Shown piece by piece: positions 45,339 through 57,096 of a stretch of DNA of 64,000 nt. The stretch spans positions 1,178,001 through 1,242,000 of the forward strand of contig NC_003910.7 in the NCBI RefSeq assembly GCF_000012325.1, written 5' to 3'. The position numbers were made by a program, and so were the translations under genes. The notes beneath the pieces are model-generated. The model ran no database searches, was not told the DNA's origin, and saw nothing but the letters and a program-made list of their open reading frames with translations. Source of the DNA: Colwellia psychrerythraea 34H. Lineage in GTDB: Bacteria; Pseudomonadota; Gammaproteobacteria; Enterobacterales; Alteromonadaceae. The first letter of the stretch is position 1; every line of letters begins with the position of its first letter.

Positions 45339-45605
45339 AGGGTTTATGTTACTTCAGCTAGGTTGTAAGTTAAGTGATGATTATTATGTATCTACTATAC
45401 AAATAATTTTAATCGCCTAGGTTAGCAATAATCGCGTAGATTAAAAACTAATTTATTTTGACCGTTTTAGGCGTAGTCATAACTAAAAACTCACTAACTT
45501 AGTCATTGATTGTGATTTTTTTATGATAAGCAGTACCTTTTTGTTATTTATCAGTTAATATGAGTTATTAGGTCTATTTATAAAAAGAAAAATTAGGATG
45601 CTTCT

Positions 45606-48242
45606 ATGCAGTTATTTCGACGTTTAAGTTTTACCATGTTATTGATGTCAATGATGACACTCGTAGCGTGCGGTGGTGGAGATGGTGATCTAACTGGTGG
45701 AGGTGATGGCGGAGGCGGCACGTCTGATGCTGTAACGTTAACTGTTGTAAAATCTGATGGTGATTTGTCAGCAGCTAATGATGTGACCGTTTCAGCAACA
45801 GTTGTTGAAAATGGTAGTGCCGTAGTTAATAAAACCGTTACTTTTACGTTAGCCGTTGAAGGCTCGGCTACATTCGACCCTGTTTCAAGTACAGCAACAA
45901 CGGATGCAAATGGTATTGCGACCATTATTGTAAAAGTAACCGATGTAAAAGGCTCTGTTAATGTTATCGCCAGTTATGAAAGTGCTACAGATAATATTAG
46001 TTTTAATAGTGCCGGGGATGGCGATGGTACTGACTTAGCTACTATACTTTCTATTTCAATTTCGGATAGCAATGTAACCGAACAAAGCCCAGCGACAATT
46101 TCCGTTACCGTATTAGCCGATGGAGAAGTTGTTATTGGTGAAGTTGTTACTTTTACAACCACACTTGGCAGCTTTTCACCAGAAACGGGGACTGCATTAA
46201 CAGGAGATGGTGGTATTGCTACAATCGTGTTGAATGGTGGCGATGTATCTGGCGCAGGAACAGTAACGGCGAATGTCTCTTCCAGTGAGAGCGTTTCAGT
46301 TGGTTTTACTACTCAAGCAGCAGGCTCTATCGTTTTGAAACTAGGTGCAGGTGAACCTTTTGTTGAAGGAGAGATTCTCGTTAGTTTATCACCTCTTTCA
46401 GCTGGCGGTACAAGTGTTATTTCTGTAAGTTTGGTTGATGAACAAAACCAATTGTATGCGGAATCGGCTGAATTTACATTTACCTCGTTATGTTCAGCAC
46501 AAACAACTCCTACCGCTTCTTTAGATAGCCCTATAGTTACTTCAAATGGTAAAGCTGAAAGTGTCTACTTTGCTAAGGGCTGTGTTGGCGATGACCCAAT
46601 AACGGTAAACGTAGTTGTTAATGGTCAAAACCTCTCAGCTACAGGCTCCATTGAAGTATTATCTGCAGCCCTTGGTAGTATTCAATTTGTTTCGGCTACC
46701 CCTGAACATATAGCAATTCAAGGGGCTGGAAGTGATGAGCGCCCGGAAAGTGCAACGGTAATTTTTAAAGTACTAGATACAAATAGCAATCCGCTCAGCG
46801 GCAAGGATGTAACTTTTTCATTAAGCAGTACTATTGGTGGAATTATATTAAACCCAATTAATGCGACAACTAATAATGAAGGTTTAGTACAGACGGTAGT
46901 CAATTCGGGAACTGTAGCTAGAACTGTAAGGGTGCTTGCTAGTGTTGATGATAGTGACCCTGTTATTCAAACTCAATCAGGTGAATTAAAAATATCTACG
47001 GGTATCCCTGATCAAGACAGTATGAGCATTGCTGCAAGTAATTTAGCGCCAAGAGCATGGAACCATGATGGTGTTGAAGTAACACTTACCGCAAGATTAG
47101 GAGATGCTTTTAACAACCCACCCCCAGCAACGGCAGTATACTTCACCACTGAAGGTGGCTCCATTGAGAATTTAGATGCTAGTTGTACAACTGGTGATGA
47201 TGGTTCATGTTCTGTTATTTGGCGTAGTCAATACCCTCGTCCTGTAGGTCACATTTTAGGAGATGTTAATAACCCTAATCAAGTTCCTAAGCTCCCTTTA
47301 GCTAATAATAAAGGTGTTATGGGACAAAATTATGGAGGCCGAGTCACTATTTTAGCAACGACAATTGGTGAGGAGTCTTTTCCTGACTTAAATGGTAATG
47401 GTCGATTTGATGTGTGTGAATTGCCTGCTTTCCTTGGTACTACAATTTATAATAACACTTATAATAAAACTGGTAACGGTAAACCTTGTCTAGGTGATGG
47501 TAGTTTTGATGACTCAGCCGATGATATTCCTTTTTCTTACCTAGGTAAAGACGTCAGTGGTCGGTTTTATGATATTGGTGAAGCTTTTGCTGATTATAAT
47601 GAGGATGGGGTATTCAACCAACTATCAGGCGCTGAAGCAGGTGGTGAACTAGAAGAACTAGTTGATTTTAATCAAAATGGAGTTTATGACGGTAAAGATG
47701 GTAAATATAATGGTATTTTATGTGCCATTCCTGCACACGATGGCTGTGCTGCAGAAACATCGTTAGATATCAAAGCACAAATGGTTATTGTAATGTCTGG
47801 GGATACACCATATATATGTGTTAATTCTTCTTTCGACAGTGGTGTTATTGCCGCAGGAGATGAAAGTAAACTTACAGCATATTCAGCTAGCTCTAGAGAA
47901 TTTTGTGAAAATAAGACTGATGATACCTTTGCAGCTAAGCAGCACCGTGACAATGATGATAAATTGTTTTTAGCACCTAAGGCGTCTGGAAGTGTTGTTA
48001 TTACTATGGCTGACTTGCATAACCAGCCTATGCCAGCAGGTACTGAAGTGTCTTTTAAGTCGTCTGTTGGTTCTGTAACATCGGGGACATCAGACTGGGA
48101 AGGTAATAGAAATGGCGGTAGCCAGTTTTTTGCGACAATTAAAGCTGGCGAAGATATAGAGTCGGGGACGTTAGATGTCATATTGACATTTGAGGGAGGT
48201 GATAAAGTTACTGTCCGTGTTGCAGATATTTATATTCAATAA
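45606..48242 (+). CDS. Big-1 type Ig-like domain lipoprotein
   Basis: The 878-residue protein begins with a lipoprotein signal (MLLMSMMTLVACGGG) and a glycine/aspartate-rich linker. It then has repeated Ig-like domains with the Big-1 pattern: each has a strand like VTFTLAVEGSATFDP, a short SSTATTDANGIATI turn, and a V-rich closing strand. At least four such units lie in the first 450 residues and another near the C-terminus (VSFKSSVGSVTSGTSDW). The middle (about 590-760) holds Asp/Asn-rich calcium-binding-like loops (DLNGNGRFDVCE, DYNEDGVFNQ, DFNQNGVYDGKDG). Probably an exported cell-surface adhesin or matrix protein; function unproven. Confidence 0.82.
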   Translation: MQLFRRLSFTMLLMSMMTLVACGGGDGDLTGGGDGGGGTSDAVTLTVVKSDGDLSAANDVTVSATVVENGSAVVNKTVTFTLAVEGSATFDPVSSTATTDANGIATIIVKVTDVKGSVNVIASYESATDNISFNSAGDGDGTDLATILSISISDSNVTEQSPATISVTVLADGEVVIGEVVTFTTTLGSFSPETGTALTGDGGIATIVLNGGDVSGAGTVTANVSSSESVSVGFTTQAAGSIVLKLGAGEPFVEGEILVSLSPLSAGGTSVISVSLVDEQNQLYAESAEFTFTSLCSAQTTPTASLDSPIVTSNGKAESVYFAKGCVGDDPITVNVVVNGQNLSATGSIEVLSAALGSIQFVSATPEHIAIQGAGSDERPESATVIFKVLDTNSNPLSGKDVTFSLSSTIGGIILNPINATTNNEGLVQTVVNSGTVARTVRVLASVDDSDPVIQTQSGELKISTGIPDQDSMSIAASNLAPRAWNHDGVEVTLTARLGDAFNNPPPATAVYFTTEGGSIENLDASCTTGDDGSCSVIWRSQYPRPVGHILGDVNNPNQVPKLPLANNKGVMGQNYGGRVTILATTIGEESFPDLNGNGRFDVCELPAFLGTTIYNNTYNKTGNGKPCLGDGSFDDSADDIPFSYLGKDVSGRFYDIGEAFADYNEDGVFNQLSGAEAGGELEELVDFNQNGVYDGKDGKYNGILCAIPAHDGCAAETSLDIKAQMVIVMSGDTPYICVNSSFDSGVIAAGDESKLTAYSASSREFCENKTDDTFAAKQHRDNDDKLFLAPKASGSVVITMADLHNQPMPAGTEVSFKSSVGSVTSGTSDWEGNRNGGSQFFATIKAGEDIESGTLDVILTFEGGDKVTVRVADIYIQ

Positions 48243-48253
48243 TAATTGAAAAC

Positions 48254-48287
48254 ATATAAAAAGCCGCTTACAAAGCGGCTTTTTATA
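48254..48287. terminator. Bidirectional terminator Big-1 gene/ureohydrolase
   Basis: ATATAAAAAGCCGCTT and AAGCGGCTTTTTATAT pair with a 3-base loop; a perfect stem that ends both convergent genes. Confidence 0.9.
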
Positions 48288-48296
48288 TAACTTTGT

Positions 48297-49403
48297 TTAT
48301 TTACTCATCTGACTTATCAAAAATGCTGAAATTTCAGCGCCTACTTTTAAGGTTTTTTCTTGTCCTGCTAACCCTTGCCCACAACTATCTGTGAAAGGGG
48401 CTATCTCCATCATATCAGCACCCGTAATTGGATACTTAGCAGCTAAGGCGCGTAATATGCCCATGGCATCTTCTGGCATTAAACCATCCGGCTCAGGCGT
48501 ACCTGTTGCACAGGCAAAACTGTCATCAATGGCATCAATATCAAAACTTACATAAAGCTCGTCAATATTTTCATCTTCGAGTTGAGCAAAAATGTTTTCT
48601 ATTGTTTGGTCAATACCATGTGCTTTAATATCTTTTGCCCAATGCTGTCTCACACCAAAAGTCTCTTCCCAATGACTTTGAGGTCTGCCACTTGAGCGAA
48701 TTCCAACTTGAATAAGGTGATGTTTTTCATGCAGGTCATCTAAAATATGGGTACACCAAGAGCCAAAACATAAATCTATTCCTAAGCGCTCAACCAATAA
48801 ATCAGTATGAGCATCAAAGTGAATTATTGCAGCACGTTTACCTTGTTTCTTTTTAGCTTGCAGATAGGCTTTGGTTAAAGGGTAACTAACACTGTGATCA
48901 CCGCCAATGCCGAAAATGCCTTTTTCCGGGAATTCAGCATAAAAGTCATGTAACACATCTTCTGTAATGCTTAATGGGCTAATGGCATATTTACTATGCT
49001 CATCTTGATATAAAGCTTTTTTACAGTTAGCTAACGTCGCTTCGTTTAAATATTTATCTGATAATAAATGTGGAATAACACGGACATCACCTAAATCAAA
49101 TGCAGTTAATTCGGGGTAAGTTGCAAGTAAAGTTGAACGTAAAAATAAAGGACCCCAGTTAGCACCACGTAAAATACCACCACCACAATCTGATGCTACA
49201 CCTAAAATAACTGCTTTAGACGCTTCTGGCAGTTGATTTAATGACGTTTTCCACAAATCCTCAACTCCAACCGCTTGTCCGAATATAGTTTGGTGTAATT
49301 GCTCTTTACGCTCTTTAGCGGTATTTACGGTAAATACGCCATTGCCGGGAGGACACAAACAATTGCTTAGTTTGTTATAAAATGTTGATGTAATTGTTGT
49401 CAT
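48297..49403 (-). CDS. Arginase/agmatinase (ureohydrolase) family protein
   Basis: The 368-residue enzyme has the binuclear manganese motifs of the family: GGDHSVS, FDAHTD, and SFDIDAIDD, with GTGTPEPDGL-like GTPEPDG. The N-terminal 60 residues are longer than a minimal agmatinase. Reactions in the family release urea or formamide from guanidino compounds; whether this acts on arginine, agmatine, formimidoylglutamate or guanidinobutyrate cannot be told. Monocistronic; its 5' region is the 417-base gap before topA. Confidence 0.87.
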   Translation of the reverse strand: MTTITSTFYNKLSNCLCPPGNGVFTVNTAKERKEQLHQTIFGQAVGVEDLWKTSLNQLPEASKAVILGVASDCGGGILRGANWGPLFLRSTLLATYPELTAFDLGDVRVIPHLLSDKYLNEATLANCKKALYQDEHSKYAISPLSITEDVLHDFYAEFPEKGIFGIGGDHSVSYPLTKAYLQAKKKQGKRAAIIHFDAHTDLLVERLGIDLCFGSWCTHILDDLHEKHHLIQVGIRSSGRPQSHWEETFGVRQHWAKDIKAHGIDQTIENIFAQLEDENIDELYVSFDIDAIDDSFACATGTPEPDGLMPEDAMGILRALAAKYPITGADMMEIAPFTDSCGQGLAGQEKTLKVGAEISAFLISQMSK

Positions 49404-49820
49404 TTAAGGTCTCTATTTGATTATTTATATGAGTTATCGATTGAGGAAGGTGACCCCTATGCTTTCACTATTTAAATATTTTTAACATTATGCTCTTATG
49501 TTTTATCGTAAAGTCGATTATGATTGCCGCTAAATGTAGGCAAAATGTGACTAAGCGCACTGTAATATTAATTATTGCCCATTATAGCTAAAACCAGTAA
49601 CTGGGTGAATAGCAATTACTGTGAAGTAAAATAATTACTTGTCAGTTTGCATATTTATAGATATACCTATAAATAGTTATGCAAAGAATAACTTTAAATA
49701 AAATGTTTTTTTTATCGCTAGCAAAGTCAGAACAAGTACGCTCGCACTTTTTTGATTAATTTAGCGTTTGAATAAAAAGGCAAAAAATAATTTGTCTTTA
49801 TCGAAGGATTAGAAATTTTT
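49404..49820. other. Divergent intergenic region, ureohydrolase/topA
   Basis: No gene or MITE-like element was seen in this A/T-rich 417-base stretch. It must hold promoters for both genes. The only symmetric motif noted is a short imperfect repeat around TTTATAGATATACCTATAAA near 49655-49675. Confidence 0.5.
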
Positions 49821-52520
49821 ATGGCAAAATCACTAGTTATTGTCGAGTCGCCAGCCAAAGCGAAAACAATTAATAAATATCTAGGTAATGACTTTATTGT
49901 AAAGTCGAGTGTTGGTCATGTACGTGATCTTCCGCACAGTAGCACAGGTAAAAAAGTTGCTGCCAAGTCTCCAGCGGAAGTGCGTAAAATGGAACCAGCA
50001 GCAAAAGCTAAATACAAAGCCAAGCGTGATAAACAAGCGCTGGTTAATCGTATGGGCATTGACCCAGATAAAAACTGGGCAGCCGATTATCAAATACTGC
50101 CAGGAAAAGAAAAAGTTGTTGCTGAGCTTAAAAAGTTAGCGGATAAAGCAGACATTGTTTATCTCGCAACGGATTTGGATCGCGAGGGAGAAGCGATTGC
50201 TTGGCATTTAAAAGAGATTATCGGTGGGGAAGATGAAAAGTTCCGTCGTGTTGTCTTCAATGAAATAACTGAATCATCAATTCAACAGGCGTTTGCTACA
50301 CCGGGTGAGTTGAGTATGCCGGGTGTTAATGCTCAGCAAGCAAGACGTTTTCTCGATCGTGTGGTTGGCTTTATGGTCAGTCCATTATTGTGGAAAAAAG
50401 TAGCCCGTGGTTTATCTGCCGGACGTGTTCAATCTGTTGCTGTAAAATTAGTCGTTGAAAAAGAACGTGAAATCAAAGCATTTGATCCCAAAGAGTTTTG
50501 GGAAATTGCCGTAGATACGCACGCATCGACAGGTGAAGTACTAACCCTTGATGTGACCCATGAAAATGGCAAAGCGTTTAAACCGACTACTGAAAAAGAG
50601 ACCAATGCTGCTTTAGCAATATTAAAGCCAGCGGATTATGCTGTTAGTAAACGTGAAGATAGGCCGTCAAAAAGTACACCATCTGCACCGTTCATTACCT
50701 CAACGCTACAGCAAGCCGCCAGTACTAAACTGGGATATGGTGTCAAGCGTACTATGGGCTTAGCCCAGCGTTTGTACGAAGCCGGTCATATAACTTATAT
50801 GCGTACCGATTCAACAAACTTAAGTAAAGATGCGGTAGAAATGTGTCGTAAGTACATCAGCGATAGTTTTGGTGATAATTACTTACCAGAAAATGCAAAA
50901 ACTTACGGTTCTAAAGCGGGGGCACAAGAGGCGCATGAAGCCATACGCCCATCAAATGTTAAGCTTGAAGCTGCATTTCTTGAGGGTATTGAAGCCGATG
51001 CGAAGAAGCTGTATGAGTTAATTTGGCGTCAGTTTGTTGCCTGTCAAATGACCGCTGCTCGTTATACTGTTAGTACTTTAACTATTAGTGCTGCTAGCTT
51101 TGACTTAAAAGCTAAAGGCCGAGTGATGCAATTTGATGGTTGGACAATTGTTCATCCACAACTGAGTAAAGGTGATGATACACACTTACCTGATTTACAA
51201 GTTGGCGAAGCGTTAACGTTAGATAAAATCGAACCAAGCCAGCATTTTACTAAGCCACCAGCACGTTTTGGTGAAGCTTCTTTAGTTAAAGAATTAGAAA
51301 AACGCTCAATTGGTCGTCCGTCAACTTATGCGTCAATTATTTCTACGATTCAAGATCGTGGTTATGTTCGGTTGGACAAAAAACGTTTCTATGCTGAAAA
51401 AATGGGTGAAATTGTTACTAACAGTTTATCTGGTAGCTTTGAAAAGTTAATGAGCTACGAATTCACGTCGAACATGGAACAAGAACTTGATGAAATAGCA
51501 GGTGGTAGTGCTGATTGGAAAGGGGTTTTAGACGAGTTTTATAAAAACTTTACCAAACAATTATCAAAAGCTGACCAACCCTCTGAAGATGGTGGTATGC
51601 AAACCAATGAACCAGTATTAACGGATATTGATTGCCCTACCTGTAATCGTAAAATGGGCATTCGAACCGCTCAAACAGGTGTGTTTTTAGGCTGTTCTGG
51701 ATATGCTTTACCACCAAAAGAACGCTGTACAAAGACTATGAACTTAACCGCTGGTGAAGAAGCGGTGAGTATTTTAGCTGAAGATGCTGAAACTGAAGCG
51801 CTCATGGCAATGCGTCGTTGTGATAAATGTGGCACTGCGATGGATAGTTACCTTATTGACGAAACACGTAAGTTGCATGTTTGCGGTAATAATCCCGTAT
51901 GTGATGGCATTGAAGTTGAAAAAGGCGAATTTAAAATTAAAGGTTATGATGGACCAATTTTAGATTGTGACCGTTGTGAATCGCCGATGGAGTTGAAATC
52001 TGGCCGTTTTGGTAAGTATTTCGATTGTACCAATGAAGAATGTAAAAATACTCGTAAGTTACTCGCCAGTGGTGAAGCTGCGCCGCCAAAAGAGGACCCA
52101 GTGCAATTACCTGAGCTTGAGTGTGAAAAGTCTGAAGCTCACTTTGTGCTTCGTGATGGCGCTGCAGGTATCTTTTTAGCTGCGCACACTTTTCCTCGCT
52201 CAAGAGAAACTCGAGCGCCAAAAGTAGCAGAATTGCAAAGGTTCAGAGATCGTATTTCAGAAAAATTCTATTATTTAGCTGATGCACCTGCAGAAGATAA
52301 TGAAGGAAATTTATCGGTAGTACGTTACAGCCGTAAAACGAAAGAGCAGTACGTGATGACCGAGATTGCGACTGAAGAAGGCAAACCTAAAGCAACAGGT
52401 TGGACTGCGAAATATATTGACGGCAAATGGATTGAAGACATTCCCAAGAAAAAGGTGGCTAAAAAGAAAGCAGCCAAAAAACCAGCAGCAAAGAAAAAAG
52501 CTAAAACAGCAGCTGAGTAA
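49821..52520 (+). CDS. topA: DNA topoisomerase I
   Basis: The 899-residue type IA enzyme relaxes negative supercoils. The Toprim domain opens with [15 protein letters not shown]. The active-site tyrosine is Y326 in [13 protein letters not shown], at the position equivalent to E. coli Y319. Three C4 zinc-finger units lie in the C-terminal part ([33 protein letters not shown]), followed by another domain and a lysine/alanine-rich tail ([18 protein letters not shown]). The upstream gap has AGGATT before ATG 49821. It is followed by a perfect bidirectional terminator. CysB follows further downstream, a linkage seen in E. coli. Confidence 0.97.
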   Translation: MAKSLVIVESPAKAKTINKYLGNDFIVKSSVGHVRDLPHSSTGKKVAAKSPAEVRKMEPAAKAKYKAKRDKQALVNRMGIDPDKNWAADYQILPGKEKVVAELKKLADKADIVYLATDLDREGEAIAWHLKEIIGGEDEKFRRVVFNEITESSIQQAFATPGELSMPGVNAQQARRFLDRVVGFMVSPLLWKKVARGLSAGRVQSVAVKLVVEKEREIKAFDPKEFWEIAVDTHASTGEVLTLDVTHENGKAFKPTTEKETNAALAILKPADYAVSKREDRPSKSTPSAPFITSTLQQAASTKLGYGVKRTMGLAQRLYEAGHITYMRTDSTNLSKDAVEMCRKYISDSFGDNYLPENAKTYGSKAGAQEAHEAIRPSNVKLEAAFLEGIEADAKKLYELIWRQFVACQMTAARYTVSTLTISAASFDLKAKGRVMQFDGWTIVHPQLSKGDDTHLPDLQVGEALTLDKIEPSQHFTKPPARFGEASLVKELEKRSIGRPSTYASIISTIQDRGYVRLDKKRFYAEKMGEIVTNSLSGSFEKLMSYEFTSNMEQELDEIAGGSADWKGVLDEFYKNFTKQLSKADQPSEDGGMQTNEPVLTDIDCPTCNRKMGIRTAQTGVFLGCSGYALPPKERCTKTMNLTAGEEAVSILAEDAETEALMAMRRCDKCGTAMDSYLIDETRKLHVCGNNPVCDGIEVEKGEFKIKGYDGPILDCDRCESPMELKSGRFGKYFDCTNEECKNTRKLLASGEAAPPKEDPVQLPELECEKSEAHFVLRDGAAGIFLAAHTFPRSRETRAPKVAELQRFRDRISEKFYYLADAPAEDNEGNLSVVRYSRKTKEQYVMTEIATEEGKPKATGWTAKYIDGKWIEDIPKKKVAKKKAAKKPAAKKKAKTAAE

Positions 52521-52541
52521 AGATATTCCTTGCTAGAAAAT

Positions 52542-52574
52542 AAAAATAGATACCTTAAGGTATCTATTTTTTTG
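52542..52574. terminator. Bidirectional terminator topA/downstream gene
   Basis: AAAAATAGATACCTTAAGGT and its complement form a perfect palindrome ending in T-run, between convergent genes. Confidence 0.88.
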
Positions 52575-52623
52575 TCTATTCTACTCTTAATGTAGACCTT
52601 AACTTAATTTCTTATTTAGCGCT

Positions 52624-52992
52624 TTAATCTAAGCCTTCTAACTCATCTAATACTTTTCTTGCCTGTGCTAAAGTACAGTCAGTTTGTGCCATCAAGGCAG
52701 TAATAGTTACACTTTCCAGGCGTGTCGCTAGGACTAAAAGGTTATCGTGACTTAAATGCTGATATTCTTTTTTGAGTAACTTGGCAAGCCACAGCCAGCT
52801 CTTTTCATCTTTTTGTTCAATATACTCAATGATGCTTTGAATTTGATCAAAATTGGCTTTTAGTTGCCAGTTCCTTGAACGACCAATACGACTTAGATCA
52901 CAGCCTAACTGCCTGATATGAGCTTTCAAAGCATACGCTTTCAAGGTACGGCGAAGAAAGGAGGGCAGGTTAATTTTGTTGATTTTTTCCAC
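52624..52992 (-). CDS. Small conserved protein, possibly RRF_GI family
   Basis: The frame starts with GTG 52992 and gives 122 residues: a basic N-terminal half (LRRTLKAYALKAHIRQLG, SRIGRSRNWQL), a helical middle and a C-terminal helical region ending TDCTLAQARKVLDELEG. The pattern of basic N-half and C-terminal TLAQARK motif matches what I recall of small gammaproteobacterial proteins placed in Pfam 'ribosome recycling factor' (RRF_GI), but I cannot confirm that; it shows no similarity to true RRF. No strong ribosome binding site is visible. It is 58 bases downstream of the 53051 gene on the same strand. Confidence 0.65.
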   Translation of the reverse strand: MEKINKINLPSFLRRTLKAYALKAHIRQLGCDLSRIGRSRNWQLKANFDQIQSIIEYIEQKDEKSWLWLAKLLKKEYQHLSHDNLLVLATRLESVTITALMAQTDCTLAQARKVLDELEGLD

Positions 52993-53050
52993 AGGACTTT
53001 AAACCTTGAAAGTTAAAGTAAACTAATGGTATAAAAGTACGAAAAATAAT

Positions 53051-53821
53051 TTACCACTTTTTCTTTGGTTGAAATAATAAATCCAATTCATTTTCTTCGC
53101 TTTTTGCTTTTTTCGCAGCATCTTTAGCATTGGTATGTTTTAACGCATCAGTAATTTCTTCTAATTGTTGAGAAATATCAGATTGCCTTGTTGTGACATA
53201 ATCATTTTTTACCGTGCTACTCGCTAAACTTTGTAAGGCCTTCTCAAAATATTGTCTAGCAGAGCCAAGCATTTCTTTATTAAAAGCTTGAGTACCGCGC
53301 TTAACTAGGCTTTCAATATTGATTTTTAATTGCATGGTCGCTAGTCGTTGATCTTCTGCAGTAAAAGTTTGTGCGTCAAGAGCTCCTTTATTTTGTTCAG
53401 ATTTAAGTACCGCACGTAATTTCTTAATGCATTGTAATATGCCAACAAGCTGTTGCTCATTGTCTGGTAAGGTAAAATGCTCTTCAACCGAAGCTTGGTT
53501 ATTAGCAAGATCTTCTGAGGCTTTTAATCGAGACTGTAATTCTTGAACTCTTTTTTTGATGCCTTTAACTTCAGGCATAAGTTCTTGCATAGTTTTAGCT
53601 GCATTGAGGCTACGGCGATTTAATATTTTAACGATATTTGGGTTATTTGGTAAATTTGCTAAGTTAAAAATAAGGTCTTCACTTTCATCAATAACTGCTT
53701 TTTGTTTTGCGACTTTAATGCGTTTTTCTGCTTCTAATTTTTCTTTATGTTGTTGAATAGAGCTAACTACAACAACAATTACAATTAAGGCAACAATTAA
53801 CCCTATAATAATAGCAATCAT
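53051..53821 (-). CDS. Membrane-anchored coiled-coil protein, unknown
   Basis: The 256-residue protein has one N-terminal membrane segment (IAIIIGLIVALIVIVVVVSS) and a long, mostly helical, charged remainder with coiled-coil character (QELQSRLKASEDLANNQ, and the region near 185-225). It ends in a basic tail (LFQPKKKW). The segment FNKEMLGSARQYFEKALQSL recalls a tetratricopeptide-like helix pair. I recognise no family with known function. It is adjacent to the 122-residue gene on the same strand and both converge toward topA. Confidence 0.7.
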   Translation of the reverse strand: MIAIIIGLIVALIVIVVVVSSIQQHKEKLEAEKRIKVAKQKAVIDESEDLIFNLANLPNNPNIVKILNRRSLNAAKTMQELMPEVKGIKKRVQELQSRLKASEDLANNQASVEEHFTLPDNEQQLVGILQCIKKLRAVLKSEQNKGALDAQTFTAEDQRLATMQLKINIESLVKRGTQAFNKEMLGSARQYFEKALQSLASSTVKNDYVTTRQSDISQQLEEITDALKHTNAKDAAKKAKSEENELDLLFQPKKKW

Positions 53822-54071
53822 CTAAGATTCTCTTGAATAAATAAACTACTAGGCAGTCTACAAAAAATGTTTTGGTTAGCATAGGACTAGTTGTATATTT
53901 AAGTTAAAAATGACCTATAAAAGTTGTTCTGCAGTCGCGTATAACTAAGTAAAGAATAATCTTTATGAAATTAATAGCAAAGTGGAGGATTTTATTTACA
54001 AAAACTAAAAAATATAATGGAATAAATGTTGGATTAAGTATATTATTTTATTATAAGAACGTTACAAATAA

Positions 54072-55073
<1,002 letters not shown>

Positions 55074-55083
55074 AAGTCGTAGT

Positions 55084-55116
55084 AACTACGAGTAATGATT
55101 TTTGTTACTCGTAGTT
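55084..55116. repeat. Inverted repeat after cysB
   Basis: AACTACGAGTAA (55084-55095) and TTACTCGTAGTT (55105-55116) form a perfect 12-bp stem with a 9-base loop. No U-run follows on either strand, so it is not a standard terminator; it may act with Rho or protect the 3' ends. Confidence 0.6.
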
Positions 55117-55149
55117 CACCATAACACCTTTGCAAACTCTAATTGCTAA

Positions 55150-55395
55150 CTATCCATGTAATCGAACAAATTTTGCTAGTAATGCATCCTCATCTTCAAC
55201 ATGGTCCAGATCAGGTTTAACACAATCAATAGGGCAGACACTGACACAAGTTGGTTGCTCATAATGACCGATACATTCAGTGCATTTATCCACATCTATT
55301 TCATAAATCTCAGCGCCAAGGGTAATTGCACCATTGGGGCATTCTGGATCGCACATATCGCAATTGATGCATGAGTCTAATATTTTTAATGCCAT
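55150..55395 (-). CDS. yfhL: YfhL family 4Fe-4S dicluster ferredoxin
   Basis: The 81-residue protein has two [4Fe-4S] cluster motifs: CINCDMCDPECP and KCTECIGHYEQPTCVSVCPI, the second with the long insertion typical of YfhL-type ferredoxins. It transfers electrons in the cytosol. It lies 39 bases downstream of the U32 gene at 55435 on the same strand, so the two are probably an operon. U32 RNA hydroxylases need iron-sulfur metabolism, which makes the link suggestive. Confidence 0.92.
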   Translation of the reverse strand: MALKILDSCINCDMCDPECPNGAITLGAEIYEIDVDKCTECIGHYEQPTCVSVCPIDCVKPDLDHVEDEDALLAKFVRLHG

Positions 55396-55434
55396 ATCAT
55401 TGTTGACCTTTTAACATTAGCAATTGATAAGCGC

Positions 55435-56826
55435 CTAAGTTTTTTGGTTTTGTGCGAATGGGTGACGGGTAGTGCCACCTTCATCTAAATAACGCATGAT
55501 AATACCAAAATCTAGTTCTAATTCAGTATCAAGCTCAATTTCTACCTTATGACCAGAGCCCTTAGCATCATCAATGCTTTCACCCGTTTTACTATGGATC
55601 ATCTTGTTTAATGTAAAGGTCTGGTTGCCTTTAGGTGTCATCAACTCAAGTTGGTCACCAACAAGAAACTTATTTTTAACGTCAATTTGTATTAGACCAT
55701 TTATTTCATTTCGTCCTAGCACTTCCCCAACAAATTGTTGAGTGTCACTTTTTGAGTAACCATACTCATAGTTTTGAGTATCACTAGGGCGATGTCGCTT
55801 TAAAAAACCTTCAGTATAACCACGATGCGCTAGATGCTCCAAATCGGTATTAAGGCTTGGATTAAATGCTCTATCTGCAATCGCATCATTAATCGCCTTA
55901 CCATATACCTGCGCTGTTCTTGCGCAGTAATAGAAGGATTTAGTTCGGCCTTCAATTTTTAAGGAGTGAACACCCATTTTAACCAAGCGTTCAACATGCT
56001 CAACAGCACGCAGATCTTTTGAATTCATGATATATGTGCCATGCTCATCTTCAAAAGCAGGCATATATTCGCCAGGGCGACCTTGTTCTTGCAGTAAAAT
56101 GACATCATCAATAGGTTTTTGCTCAGGTATAATGATCTCTTTCTCAGGCATATAAACTTCAACAGGCTCAGGTTTTACTGCAATAATATCGCCAGTTTCT
56201 GTTTCCTTAGCTTCATGAATATCATATTTCCAACGACAAGAGTTAGTGCATGTTCCTTGGTTAGGATCTCTTTTGTTGATATAACCAGAGAGTAGACAGC
56301 GACCAGAATATGCCATGCAAAGCGCGCCATGGACAAATACTTCTAATTCCATTTCTGGACAATGAAAACGAATATCTTCAATTTCATCAAGGGAAAGTTC
56401 TCTGGATAGTATTACTCGTTCAACGCCTTGTTGTTGCCAAAACTTAACTGTTGCCCAATTGACTGCATTGGCTTGTACTGACAAGTGTATTGCCATGTCA
56501 GGAAAGTTCTCTCTTACCAACATAATAAGGCCGGGATCCGACATAATTAATGCGTCTGGCTTCATGGCAACAATAGGTGCAATATCTTTAAGGAAGGTTT
56601 TTAGTTTTCCGTTGTGTGGTGCGATATTGTTAACGAGATAGAACTTTTTACCTAATTGGTGTGCTTCATTTATACCAATTTGAATATTCTCTAAACTGAA
56701 TTCATTGTTTCTAACTCTTAAGGAATAACGAGGCTGGCCAGCATAAACAGCATCTGCGCCGTAAGCAAAAGCATACCGCATATTTTTTAAACTACCGGCA
56801 GGAGAGAGAAGTTCAGGTTTTATCAT
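55435..56826 (-). CDS. trhP: U32 family tRNA hydroxylase TrhP-like (YegQ)
   Basis: The 463-residue protein (E. coli YegQ/TrhP 453) begins MIKPELLSPAGSLKNMRYAF AYGADAVYAGQPRYSLR-like sequence of the U32 barrel. The cysteine cluster lies at GALCMAYSGRCLLSGYIN then GTCTNSCRW, and IEGRTKSFYY follows. TrhP makes 5-hydroxyuridine at tRNA position 34, using prephenate in E. coli. The long C-terminal beta-domain with FLVGDQLELMTPKG is also as in YegQ. The neighbour YfhL ferredoxin gene may supply electrons or cluster help; this is inference. Confidence 0.92.
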   Translation of the reverse strand: MIKPELLSPAGSLKNMRYAFAYGADAVYAGQPRYSLRVRNNEFSLENIQIGINEAHQLGKKFYLVNNIAPHNGKLKTFLKDIAPIVAMKPDALIMSDPGLIMLVRENFPDMAIHLSVQANAVNWATVKFWQQQGVERVILSRELSLDEIEDIRFHCPEMELEVFVHGALCMAYSGRCLLSGYINKRDPNQGTCTNSCRWKYDIHEAKETETGDIIAVKPEPVEVYMPEKEIIIPEQKPIDDVILLQEQGRPGEYMPAFEDEHGTYIMNSKDLRAVEHVERLVKMGVHSLKIEGRTKSFYYCARTAQVYGKAINDAIADRAFNPSLNTDLEHLAHRGYTEGFLKRHRPSDTQNYEYGYSKSDTQQFVGEVLGRNEINGLIQIDVKNKFLVGDQLELMTPKGNQTFTLNKMIHSKTGESIDDAKGSGHKVEIELDTELELDFGIIMRYLDEGGTTRHPFAQNQKT

Positions 56827-57096
56827 GGGGTACTCAAATGTATGATGGAATGAAAACGTAAGAAAAAATCAGCGGCGAATTATACTCAATATGGTCCATG
56901 CCTACTATTTCAAATCATACCAAGCGTGATCTAGATCAAGACTTACTTTTTCTTGGGCAAGGAGAGCTTGCAATTTATTTTGGCAAAAAGCAGACTTATT
57001 ATTGCTATTAGCTTGAAAAATATTGATAAAAATAATTACATTGTAAAAAAATGTGCTACTTTAAATAATCATCACAATAAAAATGAAAGTGGATTT

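Noticed and set aside
47684..48181. A 165-codon open frame opposite the Big-1 lipoprotein gene
   Set aside because: Antisense to a signal-peptide protein with clear repeats; no supporting site.
55084..55116. A terminator for cysB
   Set aside because: The stem is perfect, but no U-run follows on either strand; kept only as an inverted repeat.
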